A stretch of DNA of 64,000 bases from contig WFNH01000089.1 of assembly GCA_015488685.1 (NCBI GenBank), forward strand, positions 1 through 64,000, given 5' to 3'. The notes under the pieces were generated by a model that worked only from the letters and a program-made list of their open reading frames with translations, was not told the origin of the DNA and did not search any database. Below are positions 10,063-19,006 of the stretch, in pieces. The position numbers were made by a program, and so were the translations under genes. Within the stretch, counting starts at the first letter, position 1. The number at the start of each line of letters is the position of its first letter. Source of the stretch: Marinosulfonomonas sp. (GTDB taxonomy: Bacteria; Pseudomonadota; Alphaproteobacteria; Rhodobacterales; Rhodobacteraceae).

Positions 10063-10985
10063 TCCTGCATCGCGGCGAACACCTGTTCACGGCATAATTC
10101 AATCATGTAGGGGCAGAACCATTTGGCCAGCAAACGGCCCGCATCAGTGTCCGACGGATAATGGATGCCCGCATATTCGCGGTTTTCCCCCACCCGTTGC
10201 GCGACAAAGAACAATTCCGGCATCGCCCCGACTTCGGGCACCATGCGCGACAGAACCTCGGCAACAGAATACATCTGGAATGTATGGTTTGACGGATAGG
10301 CGTTATGCGGCGGGTTGCCGACAAAGGGGCGCAATGTGGGATCAATCTGGTTTGGCCGGGTGCGGCTGAATTTGTCCTTGTAGTGAAACCCGACAACGCC
10401 TGCGACGTCGATCACTGTCCGGATCAAGGTTTCCGTGGCACCATACCCGCCCAGTTCTTCAATCCCCATTGGCCGTAAAATATCGCTGATATCTTCGGTT
10501 GTTGCCTGATCCATTATTTCGGACTGGCGCAAAGGGTCTTTCATCAGACGTTTTTGGTATTTATGTAAATGCTTGATCTCTTTGGTAAATGTTTCATCCT
10601 GATCCGGCGGTGCGGGCAATGGCAGGTTTTCCCAAGCAAACCGTTTTGCTTTCAGCTCTTCTGGCAATTGTGCCCAGAACAGCTCGCGAAATTCGTACCA
10701 GTTCTGTAACGGTGCGCCGCCCCCTGCTGCCGCCACATTGCTGCGTGATCGCGACCGGCTGCGTGATCTTGAGCGGCTACGGCTGCGTGATCTGGACCGG
10801 CTAAGTGCACCGGAACCGGTTGCCGCCGCCCCTGCCCCTTCGCCCGATCCGGTTCCAAACGCGCTGATCAGCTGTGACTCGCCCCCCGGGTTCGCATGGA
10901 CCAGTTTGCTGTTTCTGTAGACCAGCAAATTGCCACTGATCGACTCGGAAAATTTTGGATACACAATAGTATCTGGCATAATCAT
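10053..10985 (-). CDS. PAP2 / vanadium haloperoxidase-fold protein with an N-terminal (SR)10 repeat
   Basis: KDKFSRTRP (KX6RP), PSNHT (PSGH-like), REYAGIHYPSD (RX5HX3D); SRSRSR tract near residues 60-83; 10-bp overlap with the protease gene. Confidence 0.82.
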   Translation of the reverse strand: MIMPDTIVYPKFSESISGNLLVYRNSKLVHANPGGESQLISAFGTGSGEGAGAAATGSGALSRSRSRSRSRSRSRSRSRSRSNVAAAGGGAPLQNWYEFRELFWAQLPEELKAKRFAWENLPLPAPPDQDETFTKEIKHLHKYQKRLMKDPLRQSEIMDQATTEDISDILRPMGIEELGGYGATETLIRTVIDVAGVVGFHYKDKFSRTRPNQIDPTLRPFVGNPPHNAYPSNHTFQMYSVAEVLSRMVPEVGAMPELFFVAQRVGENREYAGIHYPSDTDAGRLLAKWFCPYMIELCREQVFAAMQEWI

Positions 10986-11004
10986 ATTCCTTAAATAATA
11001 GCGT

Positions 11005-12855
11005 TTACAAATCGCACAGCAGCAGGCTGTTGCCGATCACATTGGCCGCCTGCGCCGACGGGACAGGATATTCCTGCGTGCCGATGATTGCCGAGGACAG
11101 GTGCGGTTCGACCCGCGCAAGTTGCCCAAAGGTTTCGCGCGCGCGCGCAATCTGCCCCATTTGCGCGTAACAGGCCCCAAGATAACGCAGGGTGGGCGGA
11201 TAGTATTTGCCGGTATTTTTCGGCTGCAATGACAGGGCCAGATTGCCATTGCGGATACCCGAGCGGTAATCCCCGTTCAGGGTGTCGATCATGCACAGGG
11301 TGGTGACAAACGCATAGCGATGCGGCAAGAAACGCCCCAGCATGGCGGCCTTCATCGCCGATTTTCGCGCCGCCGCCAGATCGCCCTTGTATAATAACAA
11401 AAGCGCCTGTGCATCGTGGGTCATGACATGATCGGACTGGACCATATGCGCCCGGTCAATCAGCTCGGTTGCTTGTTCGAAATCACGAAAAACAAAGGCT
11501 GACACAAAGGACAATAGCGAAAGCGTCAGACCGTTATACGGGTCCAGCGCCAATGCCCGTTCGGCATATTCATGTGTGCGCGCCAGAATATCTGCGCGCT
11601 CGCAACTGTCCTGTTCTTCCATCCAGTGGGCGCCCAGATAGGCCCGCCACGCCAGAATGCTGGAGCTTTCATTCAAATCACACGCCAGAGCAAAGCTTTT
11701 GTCAGACAAATCCAGATTCCGCGCAGTCAGGGAAAACATGCTGTTTATTCCCTGAACCGCCAAAGCCGCAGCCAGATATGGCTCGGTCGAGAATTGCCCG
11801 GGCTGGGCGGCCAGTTTGGTGAATATCTGGTCGGATAATTCGTTCGCCAGACTCCAGTCGGTAATATTGCCCTGCTCGGTGACAGGAATGTGCCGGACCT
11901 GTGACCAGATGATTGATTTGTCCGAGGACCGCAGCAGGTTGAGAGATATTTCCACCCGCAAATCATTACTTTGGGCAAACAGCTGCAAATACACATCCGG
12001 TATAACGCAGGGCGCGATATTCTGATCGGGGCCACGTAAATCGACCACTTCGAAACCGCCAAATTCCATAAAAAAATGCGTGATTTTTCCAAGCAGGATA
12101 TTTCCAGTCGTCGAGGCGCGCATGTCTTCGGGGGCCGTCATGACATTTTGCAAACCGATCTTGATCGTGTGACACGGGGCAATGGCGCCGGATAATCTGT
12201 GCAGCAGCGGATTACGGTGCCCCGGCTGCATGGTCGCGGAACGGGCCGTGCGCAACCAGTCCTCGAAACCGTCCTCGCCAACAATATCGATCCCTTCCAG
12301 CAATTCGCCGTCTGCGTCCCCTTCCAAGGCATCGATATGGATCCGGTCCTTTAACAACCGCACACAATCACGCCTGATCTCGATCGGACTGGATTCCTGC
12401 GGCCCGAATATTTTACGCAAAGTTGAAAGTTCATGCCGCAGGCTTGCCTGGGCCTGACATTTTTCACGGCTGCCCCACAACCGGTCCATCAACCAGCCAC
12501 GTTGCCGCTCCAAATTGGGGGAAAGCGCCAATATCGCCAAAATTGCCCGCGCTTTTTTGCTGACGACCTCCAGTCGTTCATCATCTGGCGAGACCACCCG
12601 AAAGCTGCCGCATATATTCAGTTTATAAGTGGAGTCGACAGTTGTTTCATCCATGTCTGATATGGGTTTTTCATTTTTGTTCGGCGTTTTGGTATTGGGG
12701 TAATTTGTTAACTTATTGTTAACACATTGGCCCAAACCTGTAAACTTTCCCGGGTTTTGCGCCCCATTGGGAACGTCCCCTGCTGCATCGGAAACATGCG
12801 AAAGGGCCTTTGATGTACATGTATCAACTGTCTTGCCCAGACCGATGCGTTTCAT
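11005..12855 (-). CDS. SARP-like/OmpR-type winged-helix regulator with BTAD-like and C-terminal TPR-like regions (start may be 12654, MDETTVDSTYKLN)
   Basis: LNICGSFRVVSPDDERLEVVSKKARAILAILALSPN...RLWGSREKCQAQASLRHELSTLRKIFG; repeated Ala-rich helices in the C-terminal half. Confidence 0.75.
   Translation of the reverse strand: MKRIGLGKTVDTCTSKALSHVSDAAGDVPNGAQNPGKFTGLGQCVNNKLTNYPNTKTPNKNEKPISDMDETTVDSTYKLNICGSFRVVSPDDERLEVVSKKARAILAILALSPNLERQRGWLMDRLWGSREKCQAQASLRHELSTLRKIFGPQESSPIEIRRDCVRLLKDRIHIDALEGDADGELLEGIDIVGEDGFEDWLRTARSATMQPGHRNPLLHRLSGAIAPCHTIKIGLQNVMTAPEDMRASTTGNILLGKITHFFMEFGGFEVVDLRGPDQNIAPCVIPDVYLQLFAQSNDLRVEISLNLLRSSDKSIIWSQVRHIPVTEQGNITDWSLANELSDQIFTKLAAQPGQFSTEPYLAAALAVQGINSMFSLTARNLDLSDKSFALACDLNESSSILAWRAYLGAHWMEEQDSCERADILARTHEYAERALALDPYNGLTLSLLSFVSAFVFRDFEQATELIDRAHMVQSDHVMTHDAQALLLLYKGDLAAARKSAMKAAMLGRFLPHRYAFVTTLCMIDTLNGDYRSGIRNGNLALSLQPKNTGKYYPPTLRYLGACYAQMGQIARARETFGQLARVEPHLSSAIIGTQEYPVPSAQAANVIGNSLLLCDL
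12708..12723. promoter_or_regulatory. CtrA-type box TTAA-N7-TTAAC (also an 11-bp-spaced TTGTTAAC direct repeat)
   Basis: TTAACTTATTGTTAAC upstream of the alternative regulator start at 12654. Confidence 0.45.
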
Positions 12856-13099
12856 TTTTTTTGCGCCTCCAAAAACAAGCGATAATGATAATCTAAAAAT
12901 AATTGCCGTAGCGTAATCCTGAAATGAAATGACAGCTTTTGGAAAAAGTTAACGGCGTTTTTTGAGATCACGTCATTATTCACGGTTTATTCACGATAAA
13001 TAGGCGGGCAGTTGGCGCTGACCGGTGAAACTGTCGGTATCTTGGAACCGAAAACAACCACTCTCATCATTTAATCCATAGATAGCAAAGTGATAATAA

Positions 13100-14095
13100 A
13101 TGATCATGCTCTCCCTATTATGTAGTGCAAATAAATTGAAAACAGCGTCTTTATTTCGAAATATCAAACATTTAAGCGTCTCGGAAGCCGACACAAGGCA
13201 ACTGGAAAAGCAAACTGTCCGCAATCTGCTTGCCGCCGTTCCCGCACAAAAGGTCAGAGCCGATTACGAGTTGGTTCTGGGGCAATTGTTCTTTCTGAAT
13301 TTCACAACAACGATCCACACAAGCCCCCCGAAGGATGGTGATCATATCTTTGCACCCGACTGGATTGCCCGGATTGATGACGATATCCAAAAGGCGAACG
13401 GGCATGAAACAAGCAAGGTCGAACAAGCCTTTCAGAAATTATTTGATACACTGGTTGTGATGTTTCAATCCGCAGGTCAAACCCGCCAATCCGCCATCGA
13501 CCGCGCCACAACCGAAGCCCATTACCATTACCAATGGATGCTGATGAATTTGGTCTTGCCTGCTATGATCGACGAAAATCTGCAAACCGAAATTCTGAAC
13601 TCCAAAGCACCGCTATATTCCGAATTCAGACGGCAAAACGCGTTTGAAAACAGCCGCGAGCATACCTATCCCAAGGAATTCATTTTCCTGACGGTCCCGC
13701 TTGCGTTGTATTTGTGCCGTGGCGCACAGAAAAATCAACCGTCGCCGATGTCCCTGATTTACGACTTGAACATGCACAGTTTTCCATCTGCACAGGACGC
13801 AATACAAGATATATTCAAACGCACAGGCATCGTGTTGAACCAGCCACAGTTACACATGAATACTGCAAAGATGCCGATCTGGGTGTTTCTTGTTAACGAA
13901 ATGGAACAACAGGACGGGCGTTGTTTGATTGGGTCGCTGGGCAGTTATATTCTGTGTGACACCATCATCGGCATGTTGATTTCCGACCCTGACACCTATT
14001 GGCATCAAGCCGGAAGCGATGCAGGGCGCTGGTCACCAGATGACGGAAGCCTGAAACGGCCGGTAGATACGCTCGAAAAACTGCTGGCATTATAA
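13100..14095 (+). CDS. Divergent animal-heme-peroxidase-like protein, probably lacking the heme-ligand motif
   Basis: HYQWMLMNLVLPAMIDENLQTEIL, YPKEFIFLTVPLALYLCR...YDLN, GSLGSYILCDTIIGMLISDPDTYW resemble blocks of bacterial heme-peroxidase-superfamily proteins. Confidence 0.5.
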   Translation: MIMLSLLCSANKLKTASLFRNIKHLSVSEADTRQLEKQTVRNLLAAVPAQKVRADYELVLGQLFFLNFTTTIHTSPPKDGDHIFAPDWIARIDDDIQKANGHETSKVEQAFQKLFDTLVVMFQSAGQTRQSAIDRATTEAHYHYQWMLMNLVLPAMIDENLQTEILNSKAPLYSEFRRQNAFENSREHTYPKEFIFLTVPLALYLCRGAQKNQPSPMSLIYDLNMHSFPSAQDAIQDIFKRTGIVLNQPQLHMNTAKMPIWVFLVNEMEQQDGRCLIGSLGSYILCDTIIGMLISDPDTYWHQAGSDAGRWSPDDGSLKRPVDTLEKLLAL

Positions 14096-14589
14096 CCTGT
14101 GCAACACGGGCAGTGCCCCTGTTATCCGGCAATTTGCGTAACACGAATTCAACATTACCAATGAAGGAGACACCAGTACCGATTCCCGCTGTGAAACAAA
14201 AAATCGGTACCTGGCGCCGCCGACAGGGAGGTAATAACTTTGACCTTTAACGTATCTCTAATTATAAAATAATACTTAAATAACTTGCGCTTATCTTAAC
14301 CGTTCAATAAATTTTGGATCAAATACCGATCCGACTATTCAGTGCAATATAGATAGCACAAGCCACGAAACCGACCGAGCGTGAATTCGGGAATCCTTGC
14401 GGATACACGAAAAATTCACGCTATATTTCCGGTTTTTCTTGATTTGGTTTACGTTAGGGAATGTTCTCGCCTATTCCGACGGGAATCCGCGTTTTATTCC
14501 TTTGGTTTTTGATGCCCAACAACTGTGAATCAGTGTAGCAACAACAAAAACGGGGCCACAAAGGTCCCGTTCAGTGTTTTCAGCCGACG

Positions 14590-14874
14590 TTACACACCTT
14601 CAACAAAGGTATACTCCCGATCCGCTGCGGGCAGGCCATATGAAAGCGCCTCTTGATATTCCGGCGAATGATAGAATGATTTCGCCGTTTCCATATCCTT
14701 GAAACGGATAATCACATTGCGCGACCGCCCCTTGCCTTCCATGTGGAAACACTCGCCGCCACGGGCTAAAAACTCGCCGCCGTATTTCGCCACGGCCGGC
14801 CCTGCCAATTCCGCGTATTTCGCATATTTCTCGGCGTCATTCACATCGATGTGCACCATCGCATAAGCAACCAT
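14590..14874 (-). CDS. DUF1330 family protein
   Basis: YAMVHIDVNDAEKYAKYAELAGPAVAKYGGEFLARGGE, classic DUF1330. Confidence 0.9.
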   Translation of the reverse strand: MVAYAMVHIDVNDAEKYAKYAELAGPAVAKYGGEFLARGGECFHMEGKGRSRNVIIRFKDMETAKSFYHSPEYQEALSYGLPAADREYTFVEGV

Positions 14875-14877
14875 TCT

Positions 14878-17541
14878 CTACCCTTTCAATATTTCTTCTG
14901 CCGCTTTGATCGCAGCCTTTGCATTCTCGACATCCTTGCCGCCACCCTGTGCCATATCGGGGCGGCCACCGCCGCCGATCCCGCCCAGTTCCGCCACAGC
15001 GGCCTTGACGATATCCACCGCCGAAATGCGATCGGTCAGATCATCGCTAACCCCCGCCGCCACAGCGGCCTTGCCGCCGGTATCGGCGATCAACAGCACC
15101 GCACCCGAGCCGATCTTGGCCTTATGCTCGTCAATCAGCGCGCGCAAATCCTTGCCGCTGACACCGCTCAACACCTGCGCCACAAACTTGATGCCGTTGA
15201 TTTCCTTAACGTCCTGCGCGCCGCCCTGCCCCGCACCACCGGCCATCGCCAACTCGCGCCGCAACTGCGCCACTTCGTTTTGCAACGCCTTGCGCTCGTC
15301 CAGCAACGCCTTGACTCGCGTGCCAACTTCGGACGCTTGCGCCTTGAGCAAACCTGCAACCTCGGCCAAGGCCTTCTCTTTTCCGGCCAGATAGTCCAGC
15401 GCCGCAGCCCCCGTTAGCGCCTCGATCCGGCGCACACCGGCCGAGGACGCGCTATCGCCCAACAGCGCAAACAGCCCGATATCGCCGGTTTGTTTCACAT
15501 GGGTGCCGCCGCACAATTCCAGCGAATAGGTGTCGCCATCGGCACCCTTGCCGCTGCCCTCTTGTGCGCCCATCGACACCACCCGCACCTCGTCGCCGTA
15601 TTTTTCACCAAACAGCGCCTGCGCACCCAGTTCGCGTGCATCATCCGGCGTCATGATCCGGGTTTCCACCGCTGTATTCTGGCGGATATAATCGTTCACC
15701 TCGGCCTCGACCGATTGCAACTGTTCATCCGTCAGCGCCTTGCCATGCGAGAAATCGAACCGCAACCGGTCGGCCGCATTCAATGACCCGCGCTGCGCCA
15801 CATGATCGCCAAGCGCCTGCCGCAAAGCTTCGTGCAACAGATGCGTGGCCGAGTGGTTGGCCCGAATGGCCCCGCGCCGCGCATGATCGACCTCCAGTTC
15901 AGCCCCCTGCCCGACGCGCAATTCGCCCTTGGTCACCTCGGCAATATGGATGAACACATCTGCGGTTTTCTTGGTGTCGCTGATCTGTGCAACGCCACCG
16001 TCAACCTTCAGCACACCGCTGTCACCAACCTGCCCGCCGCTTTCCGCATAGAACGGGGTCTGGTTCAGCACGATCTGCACCTTTTCCCCCGCCTTGGCCG
16101 ATTGCACCGGCTTGCCGTCCTGCACCAGCGCCAAAATCTGCCCCTCGGCAACTTCGGTGTCATAGCCCAGAAACTCGGTCGCACCATGTTCTTGCGCCAG
16201 ATCGAACCAGATTGCGGCATCCGCCGCCTCGCCGGTGCCGGCCCAGGCCGCCCGCGCCTTTTCCTTTTGCGCCTGCATTGCTGCGTCAAACCCGTCGGTA
16301 TCCACTGCACGACCCTTTTCGCGCAAGGCATCCTGCGTCAGATCCAGCGGGAACCCGTAGGTGTCATACAGCTTGAACGCCGCCTCGCCGGGCAAATCCG
16401 CCCCTTCGGGCAGGGCCGCCAATTCGTCATCCAACAGCTTTAGACCACGGTCAAGCGTCTGTTTGAAACGGGTTTCTTCCTGATGCAGGGTTTCTTCAAT
16501 CAACGCCTGCGCCTGCCCCAGTTCCGGATAGGCCGCGCCCATCTGTTTCACCAGTTCGGGCACCAACCGATACATAAGCGGATCCTTGGCCCCCAGCAAA
16601 TGCGCATGGCGCATCGCGCGGCGCATGATCCGGCGCAGCACATAACCGCGCCCGTCATTGCTGGGCATCACACCGTCCGCCAGCAGGAAGGATGTTGAAC
16701 GTAGATGGTCGGCAATTACCCGATGGTGAGTTTTGCCCGGTCCGTCCGGATCGGTCGAGGTTGCATGCGCGCTGGCCTCGATCAGGCTGCGCATCAGGTC
16801 GGTTGCATAGTTGTCATTCGTGCCCTGCAACAGTGCCGCCACCCGTTCGATCCCCATGCCGGTATCAATCGACTGGTTCGGCAGATCGGTGCGGCTGCCA
16901 TCCTCGTGCTGTTCATACTGCATGAACACCAGATTCCAGATTTCCACGAACCGGTCGCCATCTTCCTCGGGCGTGCCCGGTGGGCCACCCCAGATGTGAT
17001 CACCATGATCATAGAAGATCTCGGAACACGGACCGCATGGCCCCGTTGCCCCCATCGACCAGAAATTGTCGCTGGTCGGAATCCGGATAATCTTGTCATC
17101 CGAAATACCTGCAACCTTCTTCCAGATCGCCGCCGCCTCGTCATCGGTGTGATAGACCGTCACCAGCAGTTTTTCAGCCGGAATTTCCAGCTCTTTGGTG
17201 ATCAGCTCCCAGGCAAATGCGATTGCCTCGTCCTTGAAATAATCGCCAAAGGAAAAATTTCCCAGCATTTCGAAAAACGTGTGATGGCGCGCGGTATAGC
17301 CAACATTGTCCAGATCATTGTGCTTGCCGCCCGCCCGCACGCATTTCTGCGCCGAGGCCGCGCGTTTATAGTCGCGGGTTTCAACGCCGGTGAACAGGTT
17401 TTTGAACTGCACCATGCCCGAATTGGCAAACATCAACGTCGGGTCATTGCGCGGAACCAGGGGCGAGCTTGGCACGATCTCGTGCCCCTGCTTTCCATAG
17501 TAGTTCAGAAATGTGCTTCGGATATCATTCAGGCTTCGCAT
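14878..17541 (-). CDS. alaS: Alanine--tRNA ligase
   Basis: [48 protein letters not shown]; start placed at 17541. Confidence 0.98.
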   Translation of the reverse strand: MRSLNDIRSTFLNYYGKQGHEIVPSSPLVPRNDPTLMFANSGMVQFKNLFTGVETRDYKRAASAQKCVRAGGKHNDLDNVGYTARHHTFFEMLGNFSFGDYFKDEAIAFAWELITKELEIPAEKLLVTVYHTDDEAAAIWKKVAGISDDKIIRIPTSDNFWSMGATGPCGPCSEIFYDHGDHIWGGPPGTPEEDGDRFVEIWNLVFMQYEQHEDGSRTDLPNQSIDTGMGIERVAALLQGTNDNYATDLMRSLIEASAHATSTDPDGPGKTHHRVIADHLRSTSFLLADGVMPSNDGRGYVLRRIMRRAMRHAHLLGAKDPLMYRLVPELVKQMGAAYPELGQAQALIEETLHQEETRFKQTLDRGLKLLDDELAALPEGADLPGEAAFKLYDTYGFPLDLTQDALREKGRAVDTDGFDAAMQAQKEKARAAWAGTGEAADAAIWFDLAQEHGATEFLGYDTEVAEGQILALVQDGKPVQSAKAGEKVQIVLNQTPFYAESGGQVGDSGVLKVDGGVAQISDTKKTADVFIHIAEVTKGELRVGQGAELEVDHARRGAIRANHSATHLLHEALRQALGDHVAQRGSLNAADRLRFDFSHGKALTDEQLQSVEAEVNDYIRQNTAVETRIMTPDDARELGAQALFGEKYGDEVRVVSMGAQEGSGKGADGDTYSLELCGGTHVKQTGDIGLFALLGDSASSAGVRRIEALTGAAALDYLAGKEKALAEVAGLLKAQASEVGTRVKALLDERKALQNEVAQLRRELAMAGGAGQGGAQDVKEINGIKFVAQVLSGVSGKDLRALIDEHKAKIGSGAVLLIADTGGKAAVAAGVSDDLTDRISAVDIVKAAVAELGGIGGGGRPDMAQGGGKDVENAKAAIKAAEEILKG

Positions 17542-17667
17542 ATCAGGCTCTTTTTGGGCTGAAGGTCGGGTCAAACCCGTTTATCGCCCCCCGCCACGCC
17601 TGTCCACAGTAAGAAAGGGCCGCAAAGGCAATTTGCCTGCGGCCCCGTCCTTAAATCTTGCGTAAAA

Positions 17668-18741
17668 TCACGCTTCCAGAACGTCCCCGTCTTCGGAAAT
17701 TTCCGGCATCTCGAAATCAAGCCCGTGGGCCGCGCGGATTTTATCCTCGATCTCATAGGCGATACGGTTGTGTTCCTTCAGATAGGTTTTGGCATTTTCA
17801 CGCCCCTGCCCGATGCGTTCATCCCCGTAGGAAAACCACGATCCGGACTTATCGACGATGCCCGCCTTCACGCCAAGGTCCAGCAATTCGCCCATCTTGG
17901 AAATGCCTTCACCATACATGATGTCGAATTCCACCTGTTTGAACGGTGGTGCCACCTTGTTCTTGACCACTTTTACGCGGGTAGCGTTGCCAACAATTTC
18001 GTCACGGTCTTTCAGCGCGCCGATCCGGCGGATATCCAGACGCACCGACGAGTAGAATTTCAGCGCATTGCCGCCCGTTGTGGTTTCGGGGCTGCCGAAC
18101 ATCACGCCGATTTTCATGCGGATCTGGTTGATGAAAATCACCGTGCAACCGGATCGCGAGATCGAGCTGGTCAGTTTGCGCATTGCCTGGCTCATCAGGC
18201 GGGCATGGACGCCAACACTGGCGTCGCCCATGTCACCTTCCAGTTCCGATTTCGGCGTCAGCGCGGCAACCGAATCGACCACCACCATATTCACAGCCCC
18301 TGAACGCACCAGAGTGTCGGTGATTTCCAGAGCCTGTTCGCCGGTATCCGGCTGCGAGATCAACAGATTGTCTGTATCCACACCCAGATTTTTCGCATAA
18401 AGCGGATCCAGCGCATGTTCCGCATCAACAAAGGCACACACACCGCCCTTTTTCTGGGCTTCGGCAATGCAATGCAGGGTTAGCGTGGTTTTACCCGAAG
18501 ATTCCGGCCCGTAGATTTCAACAACCCGCCCTTTCGGGATACCGCCAATCCCCAGCGCAATGTCCAGACCAAGTGAACCGGTCGAGGTGGCCTCGATTTC
18601 CTGAACCGCACCCTCCTGACCCAGTTTCATGATCGAGCCTTTGCCGAACTGGCGTTCAATCTGGGCCAGCGCTGAATCCAGCGCCTTTTGTTTGTCTGCT
18701 TCGCGCTTGTCTGTCATTTTCAATAAATCTGCCGTTGCCAT
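17668..18741 (-). CDS. recA: Recombinase RecA
   Basis: [24 protein letters not shown] Walker A, full-length. Confidence 0.99.
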   Translation of the reverse strand: MATADLLKMTDKREADKQKALDSALAQIERQFGKGSIMKLGQEGAVQEIEATSTGSLGLDIALGIGGIPKGRVVEIYGPESSGKTTLTLHCIAEAQKKGGVCAFVDAEHALDPLYAKNLGVDTDNLLISQPDTGEQALEITDTLVRSGAVNMVVVDSVAALTPKSELEGDMGDASVGVHARLMSQAMRKLTSSISRSGCTVIFINQIRMKIGVMFGSPETTTGGNALKFYSSVRLDIRRIGALKDRDEIVGNATRVKVVKNKVAPPFKQVEFDIMYGEGISKMGELLDLGVKAGIVDKSGSWFSYGDERIGQGRENAKTYLKEHNRIAYEIEDKIRAAHGLDFEMPEISEDGDVLEA

Positions 18742-18790
18742 TATTCCCGTCCCTTATTTCATAACCACGCAAGCGCGGCAATCCGTAAAT

Positions 18791-18805
18791 GTTCCTGTCA
18801 TGTTC
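18791..18805. promoter_or_regulatory. Alphaproteobacterial LexA (SOS) box upstream of recA
   Basis: GTTC-CTGTCAT-GTTC matches the GTTC-N7-GTTC direct repeat, 50-64 bp upstream of recA. Confidence 0.7.
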
Positions 18806-19006
18806 TCGTTTCTTATGGGGGTAAAAGAAGAACATTGCAATCCCATTTTTACATATCCAGCTTTATACAAATTGGTTAACAATCAATTACCAGCAGACGG
18901 CAAGTGGATTTTCAACAGCAAATACTCTCCACAACATACTGTTATTAATGATTTTTAGGTAACGCATGGAATTTATATGAAGCCATCACCGGATACAGCA
19001 CAAGCC

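Noticed and set aside
10740-10802. SR tract as an assembly or sequencing artefact
   Set aside because: Varied synonymous codons and preserved frame argue against simple repeat-collapse error, though length still needs confirmation.
8558-14580. Attachment-site direct repeat marking an integrated island
   Set aside because: No second copy of the tRNA 3' end was seen within the window and no integrase was found.
14851-17562. Plus-strand ORFs opposite alaS (188, 213, 285 aa)
   Set aside because: Antisense to a clear alaS; no family resemblance.
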